Positions 53,982 to 63,721 of a DNA stretch of 64,000 nt are shown one piece after another. The notes under the pieces are model-generated. The model was not told where the DNA came from and did not search any database. It saw nothing but the letters and a program-made list of their open reading frames with translations. The stretch lies in assembly GCA_964019335.1 (NCBI GenBank), contig OZ025668.1:558001-622000 (forward strand). Direction: 5' to 3'. Numbering within the stretch: the first letter of the stretch is position 1; each line of letters begins with the position of its first letter. The stretch comes from Diplonema japonicum. Lineage: Eukaryota > Euglenozoa > Diplonemea > Diplonemida > Diplonemidae. The translations under genes and the position numbers were made by a program.

Positions 53982-56825
53982 TTACTGCCCTGCGTAAGAG
54001 TCGAAGATCTGGGACACGCACCCATAACGAGAGCGGCCGTACTTCTTTCTTGCTGCACAAACTTTCAGTTTTGGGACCTGTTTGGGTATGTGGGTACGTG
54101 TGCTCAGGCATACCCTTTTCATGTACTCATCGAGAATGTCCACTATTTTAGCGTTGTAAAGCTCTTTTTGAGTTAACAGCGATTCTTCCTCTAGCTTCTT
54201 CGACCACACCTCGGGGAGACCAAGCACTCTGCGAGACAGGAGCACACACGCCGCTGCCTGTGGTGTTGTTTTGTTTGTGAAGTTAGGAAGTATATTACCT
54301 GCATCGAGGGTGCAAACCCGCACAGCTTCCCGCACATCTGCGTTTGCTCCGCTAGGTACTCCGCACTGTACTTCATCGTGTCGTCCGTGTCGTCCAGCTG
54401 CGTCAGCTGTGTAAGGAACTGCCAGATCGTCGGCACCGTCAGGTTGTAGTCAAGTTCCACCAGTACATTCTTCTCCATCTGTGGTTTAGGTTTAAATTTG
54501 GTTTTGTCTTTTTTTTTGTGGTTTTCTTCTTTTGTTTATCACCCCCCCCTCATTTTTTCTCCAGGTTTCACATTTTTCTCCCATTTCATCATCAGTGGGA
54601 AGTCAGATGTAGTTCTCACTCATCCCCAAAAGGGTATGAAAAAATGAACAATTGTAGGTTATCGTTGTCATCAAGAGGACAGAACGTCGAATGTTTCTCC
54701 CGCAGTGTCTTCGGGTGCCTCTCCTCCTTCATGTCCACCATTCTATTCTCCCAGTTGCGTAGGGGTGCTCCTTTTGATTTGTTCAAAATAACGGGCGCCA
54801 GGGAAGCTCTTGGTGAAGGTACTCTTCACTCGAATCTTGAATGTGTTGCTTCCAGTGTGCAGGTAAGGATTAACCGCACTTGGTGATCAACATCCTTTCT
54901 TTTCTTTTTTTTTTTCTCAGTGGGTGTCTGGGCCCCACCTTAACACTTGCCGCCTACAAGTGGTGGCCAGGCAAGCTGACTCGGGTGCCGTGCTCAGGAA
55001 CCAAGAACACAGTTGGTGGTCTCTCGTCTGCTTCAACATCCACATCTCGGGGAAAAGATCTCCTGCGAAAGAAGATGCAAAGCTCCCTTCCAGGGTTGTA
55101 ATGCCCCTCCAGTCGTGTCGCTTCTCCTGCTCGCTCATCTTGTCAGGTGAATTTGCCTTTCTCAGCACTGAAGCCTTTCGAGGAAGGTCTAGGTCCAGAC
55201 TCGGAGGGCTTTTGCCTTCCTCCCCCCACCCACCCCTTTCTCGTGCTGACCGTTAGTTGCCGTTCTCATCAGTGGGAAGTCAGATGTAGTTCTCACTCAT
55301 CCCCAAAAGGGTATGAAAAAATGAACAATTGTAGGTTATCGTTGTCATCATTAAGAACTTCTTGATTGTCACCCTTTCCGTCACCCTAGCCTGTTCTAGT
55401 TCGATGTTAATCACCCTACGGTGCCACCATTGCAGCACCGGGGCCAGTACCACCAAGCACCTTTTAAAACAAACCACAACCATGTTCTTTCTCCCAACCG
55501 TTTAGGGGTTGTCAGGTGCACTGGGAGCACCGCAACCAGGACACAGTTGGTGACAATTAACGAGGAAGACCGGTAGCTCTCTCACGGTTGTCTGGACCCA
55601 TGACTTGATCCAGGTGGCTGTCACAGGGGATTCGATGTGATGTCTAATACAACTAAGCCTGCACTGTCTCGGTGTCTGTGATGCACCCTCATGTGGCATT
55701 TCAGGCCGAAAGAGGGCCTAATTTCCACCTGATCCATATTCTTGACTCTCCAAACATCTCCCAGTTGCGTAGGGGTGCTCCTTTTGATTTGTTCAAAGTA
55801 ACGGGCGCCAGGGAAGCTCTTGGTGAGGTACTCCTTTTGTTGTTCATATTCCTCCTTGAATGTGTTGCTTCCAGTGCAGTGTGCAGGTAGAGACTAACCA
55901 CACTTGGTTGTATCCGTTGTCGCTTCTCTCAGTGGGTGTCTGGGCCCCACCTTAACACTTGCCGCCTACAAGTGGTGGCCAGGCAAGCTGACTCGGGTGC
56001 CGTGCTGTCCAACTAAATAAGCCTGCATGCACTGTCTCGGTGTCTGTGATGCACCCTCATGTGGCATTTCAGGCCGAAAGAGGGCCTAATTTCCACCTGT
56101 GTTGCTTCCTCAATGCACGGGTATGCTGCCCGGGACAAAGTTAGCGGTAGCGGCCACCTGTCCTTCACCACATCTCGGGGAAAAGATCTCCTGCGAAGGA
56201 AGATATAAAGCTCCCTTCCAGGGTTGTAATGCCCCTCCAGTCAAAGTCCCCTCCCCACCCCACCCCACCCCACCCCACCCCTCCCGTGAACACACCATGA
56301 GCATCTCGTTCCTGGTGTAGGTGTTTGCAGAGATGTGCACGAAGTCGCGCACCTCAGGCGGCATCACCTCCTCGTACTTGCAGGCAAGCATCATCGCAAC
56401 ACACCCGATAAGCTGAAGCTTCTTCTTCTCCACAGGCTGTGGTTTCGTGTGTTGCATTGGAACGTGCGCTTCCTTCTGAAGCATACCTGGCACATGAGGT
56501 ACCTGTCGAGTATGTTCACCGCTAAGTAGATAGTCTCAGGCCTGCACTTGTACTTCATGTGGACGTCGACCAACCAGTCGACCAGGATGGCACGCATCTT
56601 GTCCGTTACCTCCACTTGGCAGTTGGAGAGGTGGTCCTTCCCGACGAGTGTGAGCTGCTCCGTGTCTCTTAAGTGACGGAAGATGTCCCCAAACATGTCG
56701 GTGCTGAACGGCTCCTCCGGCGGTGCCATGTCCTCACATTTTGCATTCACCAACTTTGACGAGAAGGCCGCTGTGTTGGTGGACCTTCCCGTGATGTCGC
56801 TCAAGATCATTCTTTGTGTATCCAT
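53982..56825 (-). CDS. CCNB: B-type cyclin, middle tandem copy
   Basis: Exons 56825-56487, 56436-56296, 54478-54299 and 54257-53982 give 311 residues. Introns are 50, 1,817 and 41 nt. Exons 2 and 3 are essentially identical to those of the other copies. The N-terminus (to about residue 65) and the last exon differ clearly: the box is RMILSDITG and the C-terminal helix region has its own sequence with LPEVWSKKLEEESLLTQ. This copy is therefore the most diverged isoform and may have a distinct function or timing. The destruction-box spacing R-x-x-L-x-x-I is kept. Confidence 0.92.
54479..56295 (-). repeat. 1.8-kb cyclin intron built of repeat modules (middle copy)
   Basis: Same ends as in the left copy (GTGTGTTCACGG and AACCACAG... 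before the ATG of exon 3). It has fewer modules than the right copy. The plus-strand GT...AG signature is at 54863-54920 and 55887-55932; the latter is the shortest version, 46 nt. Confidence 0.9.
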
Positions 56826-57681
56826 TGCACCCTGTCAAGGCAGGGCGTGGGGGAGGGGGATGGGGGAACCACGACAAATATTAAAAAATCAAAATCAAAG
56901 AGAGAGAAGGTAATAGAAGAAAAAAAGAAAAAGAAAAAAACAAAAGAAAAAAAAACTCTAGAAGAGGGAGAAAAAAAAAGAAAATTCTAGCTAAAATTAA
57001 TTTTTTTTAACACGGGATGGATGGGGCGATAAGGAGAAAGGGAAAGAGAGGGATACCTGGGAACAAGAGGGTATACACCCATAGAAGGAAAAAAAAAAAC
57101 AGGGGGGGAGGGGAGGGGGATATTCCCCGGAACGTGTGAAAAAGCGCCAAAATCATTTTTTTTTAAAAAAAAAAAGTCTTAGATCGATAAAAAAAAAAAA
57201 AAGAAAACCCCCATGTTCCTAGCCATATTGAGAGTGGTAATTGGGGGGCAAACCTATTTTTACGTAAAGACTAAGCCGGGGAGGGTTTGTCGACCCTTTC
57301 TTTTTAAAATCTTTTAATTTTGGCCACATATATATACCCCCCCCCCCCCCAGGTATAATTAAGTGCATGCGATAGTTAGGTTTCTGGCTGTGGTACTCGA
57401 TAAAATAAAATACATTGAATTTGTTTTAAATCGGTTTCCGTTTTCGTCGTCAGGAGCAGAAATAACGTCGGCGCACTCTATAGCCTAGAGGGGGCACGGG
57501 GGTAGCAATAGGCCTTCGAAGGGAGAGAGAATGGGAATTAGAGAGAGGGAGGTCTAGGGGAAGGGGGATCAGTCGAGAGGATTCCAAAGCATAATTACCA
57601 GAATGACTTTCAGCAGAGGGAACTGAGAACATCCTGTGGTACGTCTCAAGACCTTTTTTTTTTCTCTCTCTTTTTCCGTTT

Positions 57682-57724
<43 letters not shown>

Positions 57725-58005
57725 TTGTTGTTGTCTCTGACGAAAAAAAGTTAATTGTGAAGCAGTAGAAGGCATTTCACAAAGAACAAAGTACGATCTC
57801 TTAGTGATCTTTTTTTTTTAACACACTTTTCTTAATAAAGTGTTCTTTTTTATTTCCCCCCTCCTTTTTTATTCCACTTATACGCTGCTACCATTGGACT
57901 TTTTTTTTTTGATAACCACAATTATAATAAGTGTATTGTGTACAAATAATAATAAAAAAGGAGGAAGGGGTGACTTTTTTTTTTTTTTGGTGAATAGTAG
58001 ATTTC

Positions 58006-58039
<34 letters not shown>

Positions 58040-58438
58040 AAAGTGAAGCACATAAAAACCCTAATGAAAGGACGAGACATGGTTGAATAAATGAATAAAT
58101 AAAATAATAATAAATAAAATGTAGTCTTTTTTTTTCTTCTTTTTTTTTTTTTTTTGCCCCCACCGAACCTCTGGCCAAAGGCACACCCTTTGGCGAAAGG
58201 CACAGATATGGAGCTGGAAGGAGGTGAACTTTAATCTGTTTCTTTTTCGTTCCTTTTTTTTTTCCCCCCACTTTCTTCTTCTGCTTTTGCAAAGAATCAG
58301 ACGGGCGACCGAGGGGGCTGGATGAATGATCAGTCCATCAGTGGTAACGAAATTTTGATTGCAAGAGTTTAGACTGCTTCTTTTTTTTTTTTTTTCCACA
58401 TTTTTTTCTTTCTCCTTTTTCTGTCAGGAGTTTCCACC
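56826..58438. other. intergenic between cyclin copies
   Basis: 1.6 kb of A/T-rich sequence with poly(T) near 57650-57723, CAA repeats near 58009-58038 and other runs. No gene or repeat module of the cyclin introns is present. Confidence 0.5.
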
Positions 58439-61400
58439 TCATTCGTGCACAGCAACATCCGAGTCAAATATCTGGGACACACACCCATAACGAGAATGGC
58501 TGTACTTCTTTCTCACTGCGCAGACCTTCAACTTCGGTACCTGTGAGCAGTGTGATAGGTATCCTTCGCATATCCATACCCTCTTCATGTGCTCATCAAG
58601 CAGCTCCACCACTTCATAAAGGTCGCTCTCGTAGTACCTGGAGGCTTCCTGCAGCGCATCGGTCCACACCTCAGGGACACCAAGCACCCTGCGAGAGAGG
58701 AGCACACACGCCGCTGCCTGTGGTGTTGTTTTGTTTGTGAAGTTAGGAAGTATATTACCTGCATCGAGGGTGCAAACCCGCACAGCTTCCCGCACATCTG
58801 CGTTTGCTCCGCTAGGTACTCCGCACTGTACTTCATCGTGTCGTCCGTGTCGTCCAGCTGCGTCAGCTGTGTAAGGAACTGCCAGATCGTCGGCACCGTC
58901 AGGTTGTAGTCAAGTTCCACCAGTACATTCTTCTCCATCTGTGGTTTAGGTTTAAATTTGGTTTTGTCTTTTTTTTTGTGGTTTTCTTCTTTTGTTTATC
59001 ACCCCCCCCTCATTTTTTCTCCGGGTTTCACATTTTTCTCCCATTTCATCATCAGTGGGAAGTCAGATGTAGTTCTCACTCATCCCCAAAAGGGTATGAA
59101 AAAATGAACAATTGTAGGTTATCGTTGTCATCAAGAGGACAGAACGTCGAATGTTTCTCCCGCAGTGTCTTCGGGTGCCTCTCCTCCTTCATGTCCACCA
59201 TTCTATTCTCCCAGTTGCGTAGGGGTGCTCCTTTTGATTTGTTCAAAATAACGGGCGCCAGGGAAGCTCTTGGTGAAGGTACTCTTTTTGTTGTTCATAT
59301 TCCTCCTTGAATGTGTTGCTTCCAGTGCAGTGTGCAGGTAGAGACTAACCGCACTTGGTGATCAACATCCTTGTCTCCACTGTCTTCTCTCAGTGGGTGT
59401 CTGGGCCCCACCTTAACACTTGCCGCCTACAAGTGGTGGCCAGGCAAGCTGACTCGGGTGCCGTGTGTCTAACTAAATAAGCCTGCACTGTCTCGGTGTC
59501 TGTGATGCACCCTCATGTGGCATTTCAAGCCGAAAGAAGGCCTAATTTCCACCTGACGTCTGTTGCACCGCTTGTGCCTGCCCTCTCAGCTCCCACCCTT
59601 TGAACAATCCCAGCCATGTTCTTTCTCCCAACCGTTTAGGGGTTGTCAGGTGCACTGGGAGCACCGCAACCAGGACACAGTTGGTGACAATTCAACACCT
59701 TCCCACATCTCGGGTCGCTACTCCTGCTCGCTCATCTTGTCAGGTGAATTTGCCTTTCTCAGCACTGAAGCCTTTCGAGGAAGGTCTAGGTCCGGACTCG
59801 GAGGGCTTTTGCCTTCCCCCCCACCCACCCACCCCCTTTCTCGTGCTGACCATTAGTTGCCGTTCTCATCAGTGGGAAGTCAGATGTAGTTCTCACTCAT
59901 CCCCAAAAGGGTATGAAAAAATGAACAATTGTAGGTTATCGTTGTCATCCTTAAGAATTGTCTAAATAAACTCGCACTGTCTCCACTGTCTCGGTGTCTG
60001 TGATGCACCCTCATGTGGCATTTCAAGCCGAAAGAAGGCCTAATTTCCACCTGATCCAAATTCTCGACTCTCCAAACATCTCCCAGTTGCGTAGGGGTGC
60101 TCCTTTTGATTTGTTCAAAATAACGGGCGCCAGGGAAGCTCTTGGTGAGGTACTCTTCACTCGAATCTTGAATGTGTTGCTTCCAGTGTGCAGGTAACGA
60201 TTAACCGCACTTGGTGATCAACATCCTTGTTTCTTTTCTTCTTCTTTTTTTTTTTTCAGTCGGTGTCTGGGCCCCACCTTAACACTTGCCGCCTACAAGT
60301 GGTGGCCAGGCAAGCTGACTCGGGTGCCGTGCTCAGGAACCAAGAACACAGTTGGTGGTCTCTCGTCTGCTTCAACATCCACATCTCGGGGAAAAGATCT
60401 CCTGCGAAAGAAGATGCAAAGCTCCCTTCCAGGGTTGTAATACCCCTCCAGTCGTGTCGCTTCTCCTGCTCGCTCATCTTGTCAGGTAATTTGCCTTTCT
60501 CAGCACTGAAGCCTTTCGAGGAAGGTCTAGGTCCAGACTCGGAGGGCTTTTGCATTCCTCCCCCCACCCACCCCTTTCTCGTGCTGACCGTTAGTTGCCG
60601 TTCTCATCAGTGGGAAGTCAGATGTAGTTCTCACTCATCCCCAAAGGGGTATGAAAAAATGAACAATTGTAGGTTATCGTTGTCATCATTAAGAACTTCT
60701 TGATTGTCACCCTTTCCGTCACCCTAGCCTGTTCTAGTTCGATGTTAATCACCCTACGGTGCCACCATTGCAGCACCGGGGCCAGTACCACCAAGCACCT
60801 TTTAAAACAAACCACAACCATGTTCTTTCTCCCAACCGTTTAGGGGTTGTCAGGTGCACTGGGAGCACCGCAACCAGGACACAGTTGGTGACAATTAACG
60901 AGGAAGACCGGTAGCTCTCTCACGGTTGTCTGGACCCATGACTTGATCCAGGTGGCTGTCACAGGGGATTCGATGTGATGTCTAATACAACTAAGCCTGC
61001 ACTGTCTCGGTGTCTGTGATGCACCCTCATGTGGCATTTCAGGCCGAAAGAGGGCCTAATTTCCACCTGATCCATATTCTTGACTCTCCAAACATCTCCC
61101 AGTTGCGTAGGGGTGCTCCTTTTGATTTGTTCAAAGTAACGGGCGCCAGGGAAGCTCTTGGTGAGGTACTCCTTTTGTTGTTCATATTCCTCCTTGAATG
61201 TGTTGCTTCCAGTGCAGTGTGCAGGTAGAGACTAACCACACTTGGTTGTATCCGTTGTCGCTTCTCTCAGTGGGTGTCTGGGCCCCACCTTAACACTTGC
61301 CGCCTACAAGTGGTGGCCAGGCAAGCTGACTCGGGTGCCGTGCTGTCCAACTAAATAAGCCTGCATGCACTGTCTCGGTGTCTGTGATGCACCCTCATGT

Positions 61401-62172
61401 GGCATTTCAGGCCGAAAGAGGGCCTAATTTCCACCTGTGTTGCTTCCTCAATGCACGGGTATGCTGCCCGGGACAAAGTTAGCGGTAGCGGCCACCTGTC
61501 CTTCACCACATCTCGGGGAAAAGATCTCCTGCGAAGGAAGATATAAAGCTCCCTTCCAGGGTTGTAATGCCCCTCCAGTCAAAGTCCCCTCCCCACCCCA
61601 CCCCACCCCACCCCACCCCTCCCGTGAACACACCATGAGCATCTCGTTCCTGGTGTAGGTGTTTGCAGAGATGTGCACGAAGTCGCGCACCTCAGGCGGC
61701 ATCACCTCCTCGTACTTGCAGGCAAGCATCATCGCAACACACCCGATAAGCTGAAGCTTCTTCTTCTCCACAGGCTGTGGTTTCGTGTGTTGTTCTTGAG
61801 TTCCACCCCACCCCTTCTGAAGCATACCTGGCACATGAGGTACCTGTCGAGTATGTTCACCGCGAGGTACATGGTCTCAGGCCTGCACTTGTACTTCAGG
61901 TGGACGTCGACCAACCAGTCGACCAGGATGGCACGCATCTTGTCCGTTACCTCCACTTGGCAGATGGAGAGGTGGTTCTGGTGGATTAGCGTGTGCCCCT
62001 CCTCCCTGTGCAGAAGGTCCATGATGTCATCTACAAAGTCCAGCACGCGGCAGCAGTAGTCCCTAGGCTTCTGGTATTGCTGGCTTAGCACGCTGCCAAA
62101 GAGAGGCTTACTCGTGGAAGGCCCGATGTTCGTGGCGCTGTACGTAATGTCCCCTAAAACTGGTCTCGTCAT
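58439..62172 (-). CDS. CCNB: B-type cyclin, right tandem copy
   Basis: Exons 62172-61828, 61774-61634, 58938-58759 and 58717-58439 give 314 residues. Introns are 53, 2,695 and 41 nt. The destruction box is RPVLGDITY at residues 3-11. From about residue 40 to the end of exon 1 it matches the left copy almost exactly, and exon 4 differs from the left copy mainly in the last 30 residues. Only the first 35-40 residues and the C-terminal tail set the copies apart, as if the core were homogenised by gene conversion. Confidence 0.93.
58939..61633 (-). repeat. 2.7-kb cyclin intron built of repeat modules (right copy, mosaic)
   Basis: The longest of the three. From about 59.2 to 60.44 kb it matches the left copy at a constant offset of about 8,587. 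From about 60.56 to 61.7 kb it matches the middle copy at an offset of 5,338. Diagnostic differences such as AATACCCCTCC (left-type) and CCTCCCCCCACCC (middle-type) place the switch between 60,441 and 60,558. Confidence 0.9.
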
Positions 62173-62379
62173 CTTTGCAAGTTTATTCGCTCTTTTTTTC
62201 TTTTTTTTTTTCCCCCTTCACTTCCGTATTTTTTTCCTTCCTTTGGTTTCCTCGATTCGGTTTTTTTCTCTTTTTATTTTTATTTTTTTATGTAATCAGA
62301 TGTGTATAAGTTCGTTCTCTTTTAATTGATGAAATACACCCCACAAACCCGTTCCACGACAATATATATATTAAAAGAG

Positions 62380-62415
<36 letters not shown>

Positions 62416-62559
62416 TTTTCAAATATAGAGAGAGGTTTTCAGAGAAGGTATCTTTTCTCTCTTTTTTTTTTCCTTCTTCTTCTTTTCGTTCTTCCGTGGC
62501 CTGTGGAAACAAGGCTCATACAGCTAATATACAAAAAAATGTTTGCCCTCTCCTTCTTT
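62173..62559. other. intergenic, poly(A)/poly(T)
   Basis: Upstream flank of the right cyclin gene and 3' flank of the EF-hand gene. It contains a run of nearly 35 A. No gene. Confidence 0.5.
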
Positions 62560-63287
62560 CTATTTCTTACTTCTGCGTTCTTTTTCAGCAGACTTGCGGG
62601 ACTTCAGGAAGACTTGCACAGTGGGCCACCAGTCGAGAAACTCACTGAACTCAATCCGGCCTGACTTGTCAGCATCGATCTCATTGAGGATTATCCTCGT
62701 TTCCTGTGTCGTGACGTCATCTGCTCCTAACTTGACTAGGATGCCGTGAAGCTCCTTGCTGTCTAGGGAGCCAGACTTGTCAGCGTCGAATTTATCGAAA
62801 ATGCTTTTGATTTTCGAGCAGTCAGCTGTTCCTGCTCTCTTTTGATTCATCTTCAGCATCTGTAGCTCACTCCTCATACGGGTGTCTAACGATATCTTCT
62901 CTTTGACAAGGTCTTGCAGCTGCTTATTGGACGCGAATTCCTCGATCGATATCACTCCGCTTTGATCGTCGTCGGCTGCCCGCAATACCAAACTGCTCAA
63001 GTCCGCTATCTCACAAGGCTCCACACCATATTTCGGATACACCTGCGGGTTTTGAAAGAAAAAAAAGGGGGGGGGGGAAAGACCTGCAACATCACGTCTT
63101 GCAATTCCTTTATACTCACGGTGCCATCCTTGTCGTGGTCCAGCACCGCGAAGGAATCCACTATCTTTTTTTTTTTTTTTTTTTTTTTAAAGTTTTTTTT
63201 CTTTTTGTTAGGGTTAAAAAAAAAAAAAAAAAAAAAAAAAGAGGAGACACACACCTCCTTCGGTAGCCGTGAAGTCATGGACCCCAT
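62560..63287 (-). CDS. four-EF-hand calcium-binding protein
   Basis: Exons 63287-63255 (11 codons), 63164-63084 and 63042-62560 give 198 residues. Introns are 90 nt (GTGTGTGTC...AAAAG, mostly poly(T) then poly(A)) and 41 nt (ending CCCGCAG). Four EF-hand loops are seen: DHDKDGTVSIKE, DDDQSGVISIEE, DADKSGSLDSKE and DADKSGRIEFSE. All keep the Asp at position 1, Gly at 6 and Glu at 12, so all should bind Ca2+. A helical linker of about 45 residues separates hands 2 and 3. It resembles calmodulin, centrin and CBL-type sensors but has no myristoylation-type second residue context beyond MGS, which is compatible with N-myristoylation. Confidence 0.85.
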
Positions 63288-63393
63288 GTTCGCAGGAGAC
63301 CTGGGCTCTTTTCTTTGTCCCCCCTTTTTTTCCCCCCTTCTTCCCCACCCTTATTTAAAAAAAAATCCGGGGGAAAGAAAAAAAAAAAGAGAA

Positions 63394-63545
63394 AACTCGA
63401 TAAAATTTCAGTGTGCATGGGGGTGCTCACTGTTCAGGTAGAAATTCACACTAATCGGTCACCGTTCTGCGGTTGCTGTCTGGTGCCTGCGGTGGCTGTT
63501 TGTCGCGATGAGATGGACGGCATCTGGGCGAGAAACATTGCTTGG
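63394..63545 (+). repeat. dispersed repeat R2, copy 2
   Basis: It matches 34484-34617 through CTCGATAAAATTTCAGTG, GGGGTGCTCACTGTTCA, AGAAATTCACACT and GGCATCTGGGCGA. It has a longer middle segment than copy 1. It lies next to an R1 copy. Confidence 0.75.
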
Positions 63546-63721
63546 AGTCGTGCTAGGTAGGGGGGGGTTTGGCTCGAGGAGAAGAGTGGTCTCCTGTTGT
63601 AGCCGTGTGCCGTCGGGCCCCCAAGATGTCGAAGGGTATGCACCCTTGATTTGGCATTGGCGGGGAAGGCTGACCTTCCACAGCGTGCCTGGGGAAAGAA
63701 AAAAAAAAATGGGGCTTTGAT

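Noticed and set aside
49846-62172. Cyclin array as an assembly duplication artefact
   Set aside because: Copies differ in the N-terminus, the last exon, flanks and intron length, so at least three real loci are likely. Long-read confirmation is still needed for the near-identical segments.
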